Positions 11,688-22,629 are shown, counted from the stretch's first letter. The stretch is 64,000 nucleotides of DNA from Eremothecium cymbalariae DBVPG#7215 (GCF_000235365.1 NC_016449.1:1046246-1110245), one strand, 5' to 3'. Notes: generated by a model not told the origin, from the letters alone. Program-made: numbers and translations.

Positions 11688-12710
11688 ATGTCTAAGCAGC
11701 CGTCGCATTCTCTCCCGGTACATCATAAAGATACACTACCCCCGCAACAGATTCTTGATTTGTTTAAGGTGGTTTTTAAGCAAGAACTATACGAAAGCGA
11801 TGAGCAACAGTTGAGCAACGAAATTCAAATTGTCAAGTCGGATCTTTACAATAGGGATTACATTTCTGCGTTCAATACGGCAAGTAAACGAGCTGCATAT
11901 TGTTGCAGATGGTCACCATCAAGAGCAGTTGCATATGCATCTTTGTTTGCAACTCTAACCCCTGTTGCTGACATTTTGGCCGGTTCAAATTTTGCAGCCG
12001 CAAATGTAAAGTCATCCGCTGTGGGTAGGTGCCATAGCACAAGTTTTGGAAGTCAGCCAGAAGACCTGACCAACAATATTTTGTGTATAGGTGGCGGAGC
12101 CGGTGGAGAACTGGTAGCGCTGGTGAGTGCCTTTACATTGTCGAGGGATTTCAATTCTAAATTTCAGAAAAAGATACCTTGTTCGAATCAAAATAGACTC
12201 TCTATAACACTCGTCGATATTTCAAACTGGGAAGATATTATCCAGAGATTGAATGATTCGATTAATACCAATTGGTTGCATGAGCAAAGTAAATTCCTTA
12301 ACGTGGAATTTAAAAATGATGACATCCTGAAGATACCTCTTGCTGACTTGCAGTTACCAAGGCTAGATCTTATCACGTCTCTTTTCACCACTAATGAACT
12401 CTTTTTAGAAAACAGAGTCTCGGCCGTTCGACTGTTTCAGAAGCTAAATACTCATTGTACGTCAGGATGTCTACTCTTGATCGTTGAAAGTGCAGGCAGT
12501 TACTCTCATATAACCATAGGAAGTAGAAGATTCCCAATCCAGTTTTTAATAGATACCCTTCTACTGGGGAAACCTGGGGAACAAGAAAAAGGCAATTGGG
12601 AGTTGTTATCTAAGGATGATTCATTGTGGTACCGGGGGGATGCCAACTTGAGTTACCCCATGAAATTAGAAAATATGCGCGTCTTCTACAGGCTCTACAG
12701 AAAGAAGTAA
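11688..12710 (+). CDS. BMT6: 25S rRNA (uridine-N3) methyltransferase Bmt6-like
   Basis: Orthologue of YLR063W, the SAM-dependent enzyme that makes an m3U in 25S rRNA (U2843 in S. cerevisiae). The protein has 340 residues. Near residue 125 it has the glycine-rich SAM-binding motif ILCIGGGAGGELVALVSAF, followed by LVDISNW at the end of the second strand and ILKIPLADLQLPRLDLITSLFTTNELF further on, as in class I methyltransferases. The N-terminal region has the RAAYCCRWSPSRAVAYASLF block. The C-terminus PMKLENMRVFYRLYRKK is basic. The assignment rests on these motifs and on position next to RPL22. Confidence 0.93.
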   Translation: MSKQPSHSLPVHHKDTLPPQQILDLFKVVFKQELYESDEQQLSNEIQIVKSDLYNRDYISAFNTASKRAAYCCRWSPSRAVAYASLFATLTPVADILAGSNFAAANVKSSAVGRCHSTSFGSQPEDLTNNILCIGGGAGGELVALVSAFTLSRDFNSKFQKKIPCSNQNRLSITLVDISNWEDIIQRLNDSINTNWLHEQSKFLNVEFKNDDILKIPLADLQLPRLDLITSLFTTNELFLENRVSAVRLFQKLNTHCTSGCLLLIVESAGSYSHITIGSRRFPIQFLIDTLLLGKPGEQEKGNWELLSKDDSLWYRGDANLSYPMKLENMRVFYRLYRKK

Positions 12711-13007
12711 GTTGGGCCTAAAAATACATAATAAGTATGTCTATAGTTGCTATCAAAATGTCCGGAGCCTGCTTGCATGTATCTTTTACCTGTGTTGCAT
12801 TACATATACATGTACGATTGGCGTGCGATATCCGTCATAATTAGGATTTTCACATCATAGGATACGTATACTGTTTAAAAAGTGCCCTTGCAGAATGGCA
12901 ATATCTATCTTATAGTGTATAGCAAATATAAATGTACAGAGACTATCTCACCAAGTTAGTTTGAATTTGCTGGTATTTGCAATATATAGGAGGTTATTGG
13001 AGCATCG

Positions 13008-13914
13008 ATGTCTTTTTTAAATTCATTAAAGTATGTGGTTTTCTCATAGTTTGAAATATTAGTAGTGAGATCAAATTTAAGTTACTAACGTAATGAGGTA
13101 ATGCAGAGGATTTGGTAGAACTAGTAAGAAAAATAAAGGCTCACCTACGAGAGCTTCACAGGCATCTGTAGCTCATGGAATATATGGAACACCGCAGTCC
13201 AACGGTTCAAGATTGTCATTTAGAAAGGGCCGTTCGCCTACAAGAAGGTCCGGTACATCGCAGCAACCACAATCCCAACAGCAGACTACCCAGCAGTCAC
13301 AGGTTGTAACAGATAAAATAGAATCTCAGCAGGTGATGTTTCTAAGTGAGCCATTTTTGCGGACGGCTCTAGTGAAGGGCTCATTCAAGACAATCGTCCA
13401 ACTGCCCAAATATGTTGATGTTGGGGAATGGATTGCTTTGAATGTGTTTGAGTTCTTCACCAATCTGAACCAGTTTTATGGAGTTATAGCAGAGTATGTG
13501 ACGCCTGATGCTTACCCTACTATGAATGCAGGGTCTAGGACAGAATATTTGTGGTTAGATGCTAACAACAGGCAAGTAGCTCTTCCTGCTGGTCAATACA
13601 TCGATTTGGCTTTGTCTTGGATTAACAATAAGGTGAATGATCAGAATCTTTTCCCCACCAAAAGCGGTATTCCTTTCGCTCAAAATTTCATACGAGATGT
13701 TCAAAGAATCATGATACAGATGTTTAGAATATTTGCTCATATCTATCACCACCATTTCGATAAAATTGTCCATCTCTCCTTAGAAGCCCATTGGAATTCT
13801 TTTTTCGCACATTTTATTAGTTTTGCAAAAGAATTCAACCTTATTGATAGGAAAGAAATGTATCCATTAGAACTATTGATTGAAAGTCTTGAAAAGCAAG
13901 GTAAAATAATTTAA
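13008..13914 (+). CDS. MOB2: Mob2 coactivator of NDR/LATS kinase Cbk1 (intron-containing)
   Basis: join(13008..13030,13107..13914), 276 residues. Exon 1 is 23 nt (MSFLNSLK). The 76-nt intron starts GTATGT, has TACTAAC at 13083-13089 and ends GCAG at 13106. The spliced N-terminus, MSFLNSLKGFGRTSKKNKG, matches S. cerevisiae Mob2, whose gene also has an early intron. A Gln-rich linker follows. The Mob fold starts near residue 80 (QQVMFLSEPFLRTALVKGS) and includes VDVGEWIALNVFEFF, YLWLDANNRQV, the His-rich FAHIYHHHFDKIVHLSLEAHWN and FAKEFNLID. Mob2 activates Cbk1 in the RAM network controlling daughter-cell gene expression and polarised growth. Confidence 0.96.
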
Positions 13915-14180
13915 TACCAATGCAAATTTATAGCGGCGGTTATCGTAGCTGGCTAGCGTTCACCCGGAATTCGAGGTCATCTGTTGCATACAGACCTGCA
14001 TAATACTGTAAATTATATTTTATTCTAAGTGTCAAATTTCTATATACAAGATTTCTTTTATATTGTCGATGTTATAAAGAAATAAATGCAGACTATTTAC
14101 ACTGATGCGTCATTTATGCATTATGAACCGCATCAGGTTATCACCACCACAAACCTTTTCTAAAGACAGCTTTTCTGCTT

Positions 14181-17100
14181 CTAGGAGAAGAAATATTTAC
14201 TGTGAACTAACTCCTTCACATCAAATTCACCTTTTGGTGGAATGTCAGGGAATTTCATTGGGACCATAATTAGGGTTCCAGTGGGTGCTTCTAGGTCCTG
14301 ATAATCCTCTCCCTCCACGAAAGATACAGTAGTAACCATTTTTTTACCACGATCTTGGTCCTCAGGATTAGGGGATCTTAACAATTGTATCCGTTCTCGT
14401 TCCATAGCTATTTCATCGGCGAGCGTAAGCGGCTTGCCCAATTTCGCTGAAAGTTCTTGCCTCAACTGTGTAATGCCAAGGGCTAACGCAGATGACTTCT
14501 TTATCCGCCTCACTTCCAAGTAATCCTTATAACGCTCGTCAAATTCATTTTTTAGTCTTTGAATCAGATCAACCTCGTGCATTTTTATAAACTGGTTTCT
14601 TAATGTCTTGTTCATCAATGAAATATCGCATGCATGTGACCAGTAAGAATCATGAACAGCTGCAAACTGTAGACCCTGGGAACCACACTCAATAGCAGAT
14701 AACAACATATGAGAAGCATCTAAAGAATGAATGAAGTTTGGGGGCAGTCCAGCCATTTGTTTTCTAGGGTCAATTGGATTTACAGCGAAGGGATCAGCAA
14801 TGAATACTGTTTGTAGATTAGTGGTAATCTGTCTCTTCTTGATGTCACGGTATGGTTGGACAACAGGCAACCCAAGAGGGCTCGTCCATATCACGGAAGT
14901 CATCATTAAAGAGCTGTCTAATTTTTTGCCTTTTTCAATCTCCAAATCTAGTCTGACAGACTTTGAGATTTTTTTAGCACTCTCTGCCAGCCAATCTTGG
15001 ATTAAGTGAGCAGCATGAAATAATTCACGGATACTTGCAAATACATGTCTTGTTAGGTATCTTGCCATGTCGTATGATTCATTCTTATCAGGAAATGCCT
15101 CGCGTAACTCCTTATCAATCTGTTGACTAGCTCCCACAAAGGTGACACCATATACGTTTGTCATAACAGTCCTCTTGACAACCTTTCTATTGATCATGTC
15201 CTTTAACTGTTCAGCTTTCTCGTCACCTGCAGCTGCCGCCTTCGTGAGTCTTTCAGTTACTAACTTTGCGACAAATGCATACACATCTTGTGGACGATCA
15301 CTTGGAACCAAATTAACCTGTCTAGCACCTTCGATATCACCACCTAATGCTGCGTAGTGCTGTAAACCATTACAAGTTCCATCTTGATGAACAGGCTGGT
15401 GTGAAATAAAGTCTTCAGGATTTTCTAGCTTATAGGCATCACGTAGTTCCATACAAGTAGCCAGGCATTGCCATGGTTTATCGGCTTTCTTCCACCATCC
15501 ATTTCCATGAAGTGGATTTTCTGCAGAGTCTTTTATATCTTCCAGATGTTCCTCTGTGAATTTGATACGATCTTCAAAGGGTTTCTTATCCATACCATAC
15601 AAGTTAGCTAAGTGAACCTTCAACCAGTTTAATCCGTCTTCTCCCAATTTCTTGCCCTGCCAAAATATTAATAGGGCTCTAGTCATATCATTACCCAAGT
15701 GGTTAAAGTGGGGAGCCAAGGGGTATGCCCGGCCTCTAAAATCCATATTATGGGGGAAATAGAATTTTTCTCCCAGGAAGGCTCTAGCAATTTCTAATTT
15801 ATAGTTTGAATCACACCTCATAGCCCTATTGCCTCTATATTCAATGTTTTTAAAACGGCAATCATTTCTCCATCTTTTCAACTCTAAGGGATCTGATTCC
15901 CGTGGGGGTTTAGGTGGCAACTGACAGTCATCTTCTTGTGGAGGAATGTCCAAGTATTCCTCTCCACTGTTCCAAATCTTTGATAAAATTGTAAATAATG
16001 GTTTGTTAACGGTCCAAGCTGTGTCTCCTAGAACATTCAAACCCTGATAGATATTATTAACAGCACCTTTCCCAGTAACTGCCTTGATATAAGCTAACTG
16101 TTCGGGAGAATCTTTAGACCGGATCAGCGTTGACTGTGAATAATAGTAACCTCCAGAATTCCATGAAGTCCATGGTCTTGGCTTCACTAACATGGGTAAG
16201 TGTTGCGGCTGGACACTTGCATTCAATCTTTCTCCACCTAATTGGTACGTCAAAGATCTGTGTAATTTTAAAACACCAATCTTACTGCCAGTTCTATATT
16301 GAAACGTATGACAAATTGCAGGAGCTTCGCCATATACGGCTTCCTTTGTGACTGGGTCGATACCTGTAACTTCAACCCTAGCTACGTTAATCAACATGGA
16401 AATGAGGAGAGATCCAATTTTTGCCCTAATCTGGTAGGGCCAGAAAACCTTAGATTGTTCAATTTTGGTGTTACGGAAAGTAGTTTTAGCCATCTGAAGC
16501 AGTTTTTTAAACTCTGGAGATTTCTTGCTGACATCTTTGAACATTTGATTTTCACTTTTCAGCAGGGCTTCTGACCTAAATTCCATTTCAACCGCTTTAC
16601 CAATGGCCATGACAGCTCTTGCAGTTCTCATACCTTCTGATACACCACCCGTTGAGTTCAAACTTAATAGTTCAAGAATCGTGATGACGCTCATTTTTTC
16701 TGGGTTTAGCAACGTCAGATATGGGGCGTATTCCATTCTAGCCTTATCCTTCGGACTATGCTGAACAGGCTTTTTTGTATCTATCAAATTAACCAATTCC
16801 TTGCAACGCTTAACTTCCTCCCGAACCAAAGGATACATACCATTATACCATTCCCATAATTTAACGTTTAAGCTTTTTTTAATGTTCAGCCCACCTCTAG
16901 TTTTAGCTTCCTCAAACTCATGTCTCCAGCGTTCCTTTGCAGCATCAACCGATCGGTTCTCCAAGTCTCGCTGACGTTCATGGTTGAATTCTTCTAGGAA
17001 ACTGTCAAACGCAACCCGCTCTTCATCTGTTTTCAAAGATTTATACATTTCGAAGAAGTCAATGCTAGTATGCTCAGGTACTACGGTTTTAAGAAGTGGA

Positions 17101-18077
17101 TCAACAACTAGGCCGTTAAGTTTCTTCCGCTGTTCGTCAGAAATGGATAGTCCTAATAAACTGTGCCTTACAGCTCTCATACCAAAGGTTTTGACAGACA
17201 TCAATTCGGTTACACCTTTTTCAACACTTTTTATGTCTTCCTGTAAACCTTCAGTAGCAGTGATATGCCGTTCATTTTCCCTTTTCAAATGAAGCAGCCC
17301 AGTTGATTGCTGCTCCACTGCGGAAACTAAATCATTGGATGACATTGTCTCTTCTAGTATAGATCTTACAGCCTCTGGCAATTCATTCAACTTAACACAC
17401 TTCAAATCATTGCATAGCTTAGTGTAATCTTGAATAGTCAACACATCTGCATTTTTCATAATAGACCTTACACTTCCACCGGTCATGCAGAGAAATGTAG
17501 TCAAATCTGTTTTCAGTGCTGTATCATTCTTGGAAACACGTATAGCATAGTGTATTAGTATTGCTAGTGTCCTGTCATCATAATTACATTTTGGAAAATG
17601 ATTATGGAGATCTGAGTACAACTTTTTTCTCATAGGTTCTACAGATTGAAAATCTTGACAACATCGAAATAAATACTTGTTGTAGTCAGTAATAAAGTAA
17701 GCCCTATGTGAAGGTAAATCATATAACGATTGCAATATGGAGAATGCCCTATCCAGGTAGCCTGCTGTTAAACAAGCTTCAAGGAGCGACCACAAGTTCA
17801 TCACATTGCTACGCTCAATAGCTTCAAATGTAGCATTCGAAGCATCAAATGGTGTAAAATCGGGAGATATAGAAGCTTGACTAGATTTTGAAAATCCTAA
17901 ATCAGATAGATCTTTGGTAACGGAACTAGTCTTCAGGAATGCAACTTGTTGAACATCTCCGCAATACGAGGTCCGTTTAATAGCTGTTGCACCTCTAAAG
18001 GGCACGCCTGATGACCGTAATAAGGATTTAATACGGCTAACTTTAGACTTTCCCAATGTTTTAGAATATCTAAACAT
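14181..18077 (-). CDS. RPO41: Mitochondrial DNA-directed RNA polymerase
   Basis: Single-subunit, T7-like RNA polymerase that transcribes mitochondrial DNA and primes its replication. The protein is 1298 residues, against about 1351 in S. cerevisiae. The basic N-terminus MFRYSKTLGKSKVSRIKSLLRS fits a mitochondrial presequence. The N-terminal extension includes a PPR-like helical part. The catalytic core has motif A DGTCNGLQHYAALGGD (about residue 900), motif B RKVVKRTVMTNVYGVTF (about 965), PNFIHSLDASHM, and motif C VHDSYWSHACD with the second catalytic Asp (about 1140). It is encoded here tail-to-tail with MOB2; in S. cerevisiae these genes are YFL036W and YFL034C-B. Confidence 0.97.
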   Translation of the reverse strand: MFRYSKTLGKSKVSRIKSLLRSSGVPFRGATAIKRTSYCGDVQQVAFLKTSSVTKDLSDLGFSKSSQASISPDFTPFDASNATFEAIERSNVMNLWSLLEACLTAGYLDRAFSILQSLYDLPSHRAYFITDYNKYLFRCCQDFQSVEPMRKKLYSDLHNHFPKCNYDDRTLAILIHYAIRVSKNDTALKTDLTTFLCMTGGSVRSIMKNADVLTIQDYTKLCNDLKCVKLNELPEAVRSILEETMSSNDLVSAVEQQSTGLLHLKRENERHITATEGLQEDIKSVEKGVTELMSVKTFGMRAVRHSLLGLSISDEQRKKLNGLVVDPLLKTVVPEHTSIDFFEMYKSLKTDEERVAFDSFLEEFNHERQRDLENRSVDAAKERWRHEFEEAKTRGGLNIKKSLNVKLWEWYNGMYPLVREEVKRCKELVNLIDTKKPVQHSPKDKARMEYAPYLTLLNPEKMSVITILELLSLNSTGGVSEGMRTARAVMAIGKAVEMEFRSEALLKSENQMFKDVSKKSPEFKKLLQMAKTTFRNTKIEQSKVFWPYQIRAKIGSLLISMLINVARVEVTGIDPVTKEAVYGEAPAICHTFQYRTGSKIGVLKLHRSLTYQLGGERLNASVQPQHLPMLVKPRPWTSWNSGGYYYSQSTLIRSKDSPEQLAYIKAVTGKGAVNNIYQGLNVLGDTAWTVNKPLFTILSKIWNSGEEYLDIPPQEDDCQLPPKPPRESDPLELKRWRNDCRFKNIEYRGNRAMRCDSNYKLEIARAFLGEKFYFPHNMDFRGRAYPLAPHFNHLGNDMTRALLIFWQGKKLGEDGLNWLKVHLANLYGMDKKPFEDRIKFTEEHLEDIKDSAENPLHGNGWWKKADKPWQCLATCMELRDAYKLENPEDFISHQPVHQDGTCNGLQHYAALGGDIEGARQVNLVPSDRPQDVYAFVAKLVTERLTKAAAAGDEKAEQLKDMINRKVVKRTVMTNVYGVTFVGASQQIDKELREAFPDKNESYDMARYLTRHVFASIRELFHAAHLIQDWLAESAKKISKSVRLDLEIEKGKKLDSSLMMTSVIWTSPLGLPVVQPYRDIKKRQITTNLQTVFIADPFAVNPIDPRKQMAGLPPNFIHSLDASHMLLSAIECGSQGLQFAAVHDSYWSHACDISLMNKTLRNQFIKMHEVDLIQRLKNEFDERYKDYLEVRRIKKSSALALGITQLRQELSAKLGKPLTLADEIAMERERIQLLRSPNPEDQDRGKKMVTTVSFVEGEDYQDLEAPTGTLIMVPMKFPDIPPKGEFDVKELVHSKYFFS

Positions 18078-18273
18078 CCTAAAGGCTTCAAATATCCAGA
18101 GTTAAACAGTTTCCTTGTCTAAAAATTATCGCAGATGATTAACAATCTACATAAATGAAGCTCATCGCACTTGGAATAATTTGAAAATTTTACAATTATC
18201 TATCTATACCTTTAATCATTTTTCTTTGAATATTTCTTTTTTAAATATTTATATCATTTTCTACGATTGATGA

Positions 18274-18621
18274 TGTCGAGGGCCACTAGATGAGGTCACG
18301 TGACAGATAATACTTAGGTTGATGATCAGTTACTGTTTATATAGTCTCTAATCTGGCTCAACTACCCTCTGGGGATCTAGCTGGACCTAGCATCTAATCT
18401 AATCTAGCTAGCTTGGGTCTCCTTATATACTTTTCTGCTGTCATACTTTAAGCTCTTCTCTCAGCAAGCAACCTGCAGGATGCTGGTTGACACATAACCC
18501 GGATGCTGGCTCCTGGTTGACGTCACCATAGTACTCAGCCTTCTCATATTCATCTGATGGCTCTGATACGCTGCTTCTTAGCTTGGTTGTCGCTGTCTAC
18601 TAGCTTCTCTTTTGATTTTAC
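18274..18621. mobile_element. Solo LTR-like repeat, copy 1
   Basis: Begins TGTCGAGGGCCACTAG and ends TTTTGATTTTAC, directly abutting copy 2. About 190 bp of it, including CTCTGGGGATCTAGCTGGACC, is nearly identical to copy 2. It lacks the terminal GACA found in copy 2. No internal retrotransposon genes are present. Orientation cannot be fixed without a complete element. Confidence 0.7.
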
Positions 18622-19040
18622 TGTCGAGGGCCACTAGTTGGGGTCACGTGCTAGCTTGAACTTCTCGTCACGTGCCAACTAATACTTAGGTTGATGATCA
18701 GTTACTGTTTATATAGTCTCTAATCTGGCTCAACTACCCTCTGGGGATCTAGCTGGACCTATATCTAATCTAATCTAGCTAGTTTGGGTCTTCTTATATA
18801 GTTTCTGTTGTCCTACTTAAGCTCTCTTGCTTACTTGCTATGCAGATTCCTAGCCGATAACAGCTCAGTGGTTATCTTGACACTTCTAACAACTCTGATT
18901 CGCTGTTATACAATGGTTATCATCTTCATAGTCTCCTAACGACTCTGATTCGCTGCTTCTTTGTCTTGTTATCGTGACTATCAACATGCTCCTTAGCCTG
19001 ACTATCATAACTATCGGGATGCTCTTTTGATTTTACGACA
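18622..19040. mobile_element. Solo LTR-like repeat, copy 2, next to tRNA-Gly
   Basis: Starts TGTCG and ends CGACA, a short terminal inverted repeat of the kind found on Ty-like LTRs. It is 419 bp long and ends 64 bp before the tRNA-Gly gene. Its 3' part carries two diverged copies of a short block ending ACTCTGATTCGCTG. Insertion just upstream of a tRNA gene is typical of yeast LTR retrotransposons. No perfect 5-bp target duplication is visible: the outer flanks of the pair read GATGA and GACAA. Confidence 0.7.
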
Positions 19041-19104
19041 GACAAATCTGTACATTTTCATGTTATGTTCGGCTTCGATTTCCAAAAGCATTATAAAAAT
19101 TCCT

Positions 19105-19176
19105 GGGCGGTTAGTGTAGTGGTTATCATTCCACCCTTCCAAGGTGGAGACACGGGTTCGATTCTCGTACCGCTCA
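19105..19176 (+). tRNA. tRNA-Gly (anticodon UCC)
   Basis: Full cloverleaf without intron. Acceptor GGGCGGT pairs with ACCGCTC, one pair being G-U. The D arm holds the A box TTAGTGTAGTGG. The anticodon stem CCACC/GGTGG closes the loop CTTCCAA, giving anticodon UCC. The T arm ACGGGTTCGATTCTCGT holds the B box. The discriminator base is A. A T6 run at 19177-19182 is the RNA polymerase III terminator. It reads GGA codons. Confidence 0.97.
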
Positions 19177-19495
19177 TTTTTTCAAGGTTTCATTTATGCC
19201 GTAATTTGGGTTCATGTTGGTTGTGTACTGCTGAAATTTTCAGCACCATTATTCTTAAATTTGTACTTGACGAAGATCAATCATGGAGTGTTTGAAAAAA
19301 AGCATTACAGATTTTATTTTTTGGAATATATATACGACTATATAATCTTACAAGAATACTAATAGCCTGTAATCGCTTTTTTCAGCCAGGTATATTGCTG
19401 GATACTTTAACAGGAAAATTGGTGGAATGGTAGCAACCATTTGTAATTGTTAAGCAACTTTTATGGGGAGTCCAATGCTTGAAACAATTATGACA

Positions 19496-19530
<35 letters not shown>

Positions 19531-19631
19531 TATAATAATAAGGTATCGATAAAAAACATTAAAATATAATAATCAGTGTGACTCTTGGAGAAAAAAGAGG
19601 TCTTCCTTTTTTTGATAAACTGCAAAGTTAC
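19177..19631. other. Spacer tRNA-Gly to TUB2 3' end
   Basis: A 455-bp AT-rich spacer with the tRNA terminator at its start and a (TAA)n microsatellite at 19497-19541. No gene is seen. Confidence 0.7.
19497..19541 (+). repeat. (TAA)n microsatellite
   Basis: About 11 uninterrupted TAA/AAT units, followed by one interruption and a few more units, lying just beyond the 3' end of TUB2. Confidence 0.9.
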
Positions 19632-21199
19632 CTATTCGAAGTTTTCAACCATTGGTTGTTCATCACCGTAATCCAACTCTTCATCCTCTTCAACGGTAGC
19701 CTCTTGGTATTGTTGGTACTCACTAACTAAATCATTCATGTTGGATTCAGCTTCAGAAAATTCCATCTCATCCATACCCTCACTTGTGTACCAATGCAAG
19801 AAAGCCTTTCTCTTAAACATCGCACCGAATTGGTCACCAACCCTCTTGAACAATTCTTGGATAGAAGTGGAGTTACCGATAAATGTAGCAGACATGTCTA
19901 ACCCTTGAGGAGGGACAGAACAGACAGCCGTTTGAACGTTGTTTGGAATCCATTCAACAAAGTAAGAAGAGTTTCTTGTTTGAACCTTGTGCATTTCATC
20001 TTCAACTTCTTTAACCGAGACCTTGCCCCTAAAGAATGCAGCAACTGTTAGATATCTACCATTTCTTGGATCAGATGCAGCCATCATGTTCTTGGCGTCA
20101 AACATTTGCTGAGTTAACTCAGGTACAGTTAATGCTCTGAATGATTGTACACCCGTAGAAGTCAATGGAGCATATCCAACCATGAAAAAGTGTAAACGTG
20201 GAAATGGAACTAAGTTAACGGCTAGTTTTCTCAAATCGGAGTTTAATTGACCTGGATAACGTAATGATGTGGTAACACCAGACATTACAGAAGAAACTAG
20301 GTTGTTTAGTTCAGCATAAGAAGGTTGCGACAACTTTAATGTTCTTTGACAGATATCGTATAACGCCTCATTGTCGATACAGAAGGTCTCATCAGAATGT
20401 TCAACCAACTGATGAACGGATAACGTAGCATTATATGGCTCCACAACAGTATCAGATGTCTTAGGAGATGGAACAACAGAGAAAGTAGCCATCATTCTAT
20501 CTGGGAATTCCTCTCTAATCTTAGAGATCAATAAAGTACCCATACCAGAACCAGTGCCACCACCTAAGGAATGGGTGATCTGGAAACCTTGCAAGGAGTC
20601 ACAACCTTCTGCTTCGCGTCTAATAACATCCATCACTGAATCCACTAACTCTGCACCTTCGGTATAATGACCCTTGGCCCAAACATTGCCCGCAGAGGAT
20701 TGACCAAAGATATAATTGTCTGGTCTGAATAAGTTACCAATGTTAGAGTTACGTACAGTGTCGATGGTACCTGGCTCTAAGTCCACATTAACAGATCTAG
20801 GAACCCACTTGCCAGAGGATGCCTCGTTGAAGTAAACACTCAATCTAGCACTCTGTAGATCGTCATTCCCAACGTAACTACCATTAAAGTCCAAACCGTG
20901 TTCTCCACAAATGGTTTCCCAAAATGCAGCACCGATTTGATTACCACATTGACCGGTGGATAAGTGGATCTATATTCATACAATAACGTTAGTATATCAA
21001 TTTAAAACTCATTCATCTCCAACAATAACAGTCTGCTTGCATGCTTGTCCCCATTATATGAATAATAAGCAGCCCCACAGTTCGTTGTTATGATACGCGT
21101 CTTCAACAAATTGAAAAATTGACAAACAAGCAATGGCGAACAGAACTATAACTTGCTGGTAGTTAATAAAATTATGAAAGAACATACAATTTCTCTCAT
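19632..21199 (-). CDS. TUB2: Beta-tubulin (intron-containing)
   Basis: complement(join(19632..20969,21188..21199)), 449 residues. Exon 1 is 12 nt (MREI) and is followed by GTATGT. The 218-nt intron has its branch site TACTAAC on the minus strand at 20988-20994 and ends ATATAG. Exon 2 resumes [18 protein letters not shown], so the spliced N-terminus begins MREI, the tubulin autoregulation signature. The nucleotide-binding [10 protein letters not shown] lies near residue 140, and the acidic tail ends [18 protein letters not shown]. Beta-tubulin forms microtubules with alpha-tubulin. S. cerevisiae TUB2 has no intron, so this gene keeps an intron lost there. Confidence 0.96.
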
Positions 21200-21813
21200 T
21201 AGTTTCTATAGGATTTGTTAGTTAGTTGTTTTGTGTTCTTTACTCACAACTGTGTTTATGTTGTATGTGATTTTATAAAATAGATCTGTATATTATTCCA
21301 AGTTTCAAAATGCGTGGTAGGTGTTTTTTGGGTAATTCTTGTTTACAATTTGCCACAAAGAGAGACGGTCCCATTATTCAGACCGGGTAACTCTAAATAT
21401 ATGATCACGTGCGTGAAGTTATGTCTGTTAAGCGGATTTGCAGAACACTTAATCATACATCAAGGAATAAGTTCAAATGAATAATCTCGTTTATTTTGAA
21501 ATCCAGTTACGTTCGCTTTATTTATGGCCAGCGCTGAGCAAACTTCGATTGTTGTTGTTGGGGTGGAAACCGTAGCTTATTTAATCATTAGATGCAGGAG
21601 ACTTCTCTCCTTTATAACATTGATTAGACGATCAATATATCTTTGTACGAACTGGATTTCAGTCATGTGATATGGATTGATATTTTTGACAATGATACCA
21701 GAAATTTAGGATTCAAAGGAAAGGGCGTCCCACTTCTTATTGCAAGACCCTTTTGCTATCTATCACAGTTAAAACCTCAAGGTGCAATCAAAGACGAAGT
21801 AGCATCATAGTAG
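21200..21813. other. Divergent region TUB2-PER33 (614 bp)
   Basis: Promoters of both genes. An ATCACGTG E-box (Cbf1-type) lies at 21402-21409. No other gene is seen. ATGCGTG followed by GTAGGT near 21310 resembles a first exon and donor, but I find no branch site or second exon. Confidence 0.5.
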
Positions 21814-22629
21814 ATGTCAAATCCATCTGCTAATACACAGGGTAAGGTTAATTCGAGGCCAGTGGCCCCACTGGCTACTGTTCTACGCACGAAGCTAAAG
21901 CAACCACAGTTCTACTGGTTTCTAGGTCACTTTCTGACCTTATATCATTACTTCAGGTACAGTTTATCGTTCAAGCAGGCGTCCATCCGTCACCAATATG
22001 GTTCGGTTTTGTTTTACGTGTTTATAACATACGGCATTGTATTGTACCAGTTTTATAAGTCAGGGCAATTGAAACCATCTACAGTGAAATCCCAATTGAG
22101 GACCCTCGACAATCTGCAATATTTCGTTATGACTTTTGTTTTATGGTGCTGTAAAAATTCTAAGATAATTTCCACAGCAACTCTTTCTCCGGTAATATTT
22201 GCGTTGTTCCATTCTTTGAATTACTTCAAGGAAAACTTGCTGCCAGCTTTACCGTTGCAGCCCGCAATGAAAAACCTTTTGACTACCAGAATTGCTTTTT
22301 TCATCGCAAATTACAATGAGCAGTGTCTTATGATCGCACAGAACTCGGAATTCATTACCTTGGTTCAGGTTATTGTGTTACTTCCAATAGACTTCTTCTG
22401 GCTCTTGATACGTTTCAATATTCAAAATTTACTGAAGTTTGTTGCTGTTGCTACGTATCTGTGGTTCTTCAAGTTACGGTACGTGCAATCCCCACAGATG
22501 AAAGCTATCATAGACCAATACGACTTAAAAGCAGACCAATTGTTCCAACAGAATGCTCCACAATTAAGTGTACAATGGCAGAAACTGAAACAACTTCTTA
22601 TTCGCTTCTTTCGTTTGATCCCCGTTTAA
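21814..22629 (+). CDS. PER33: Per33/Pom33-type ER and nuclear pore membrane protein
   Basis: Orthologue of YLR064W. The Pom33/Per33 family localises to the ER and nuclear envelope and helps distribute nuclear pore complexes. The 271-residue protein starts with a short polar N-terminus, followed by FYWFLGHFLTLYHYFRYSL and several hydrophobic segments (about residues 35-55, 65-85, 105-140 and 185-220), and ends in a basic, amphipathic C-terminus. TMEM33-like proteins share this architecture. S. cerevisiae POM33 is a paralogue, so a single gene here could serve both roles. Confidence 0.9.
   Translation: MSNPSANTQGKVNSRPVAPLATVLRTKLKQPQFYWFLGHFLTLYHYFRYSLSFKQASIRHQYGSVLFYVFITYGIVLYQFYKSGQLKPSTVKSQLRTLDNLQYFVMTFVLWCCKNSKIISTATLSPVIFALFHSLNYFKENLLPALPLQPAMKNLLTTRIAFFIANYNEQCLMIAQNSEFITLVQVIVLLPIDFFWLLIRFNIQNLLKFVAVATYLWFFKLRYVQSPQMKAIIDQYDLKADQLFQQNAPQLSVQWQKLKQLLIRFFRLIPV

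Noticed and set aside
21300..21360. ATGCGTG plus GTAGGT as a first exon of an intron-containing gene
   Set aside because: No TACTAAC, acceptor or second exon follows before PER33.
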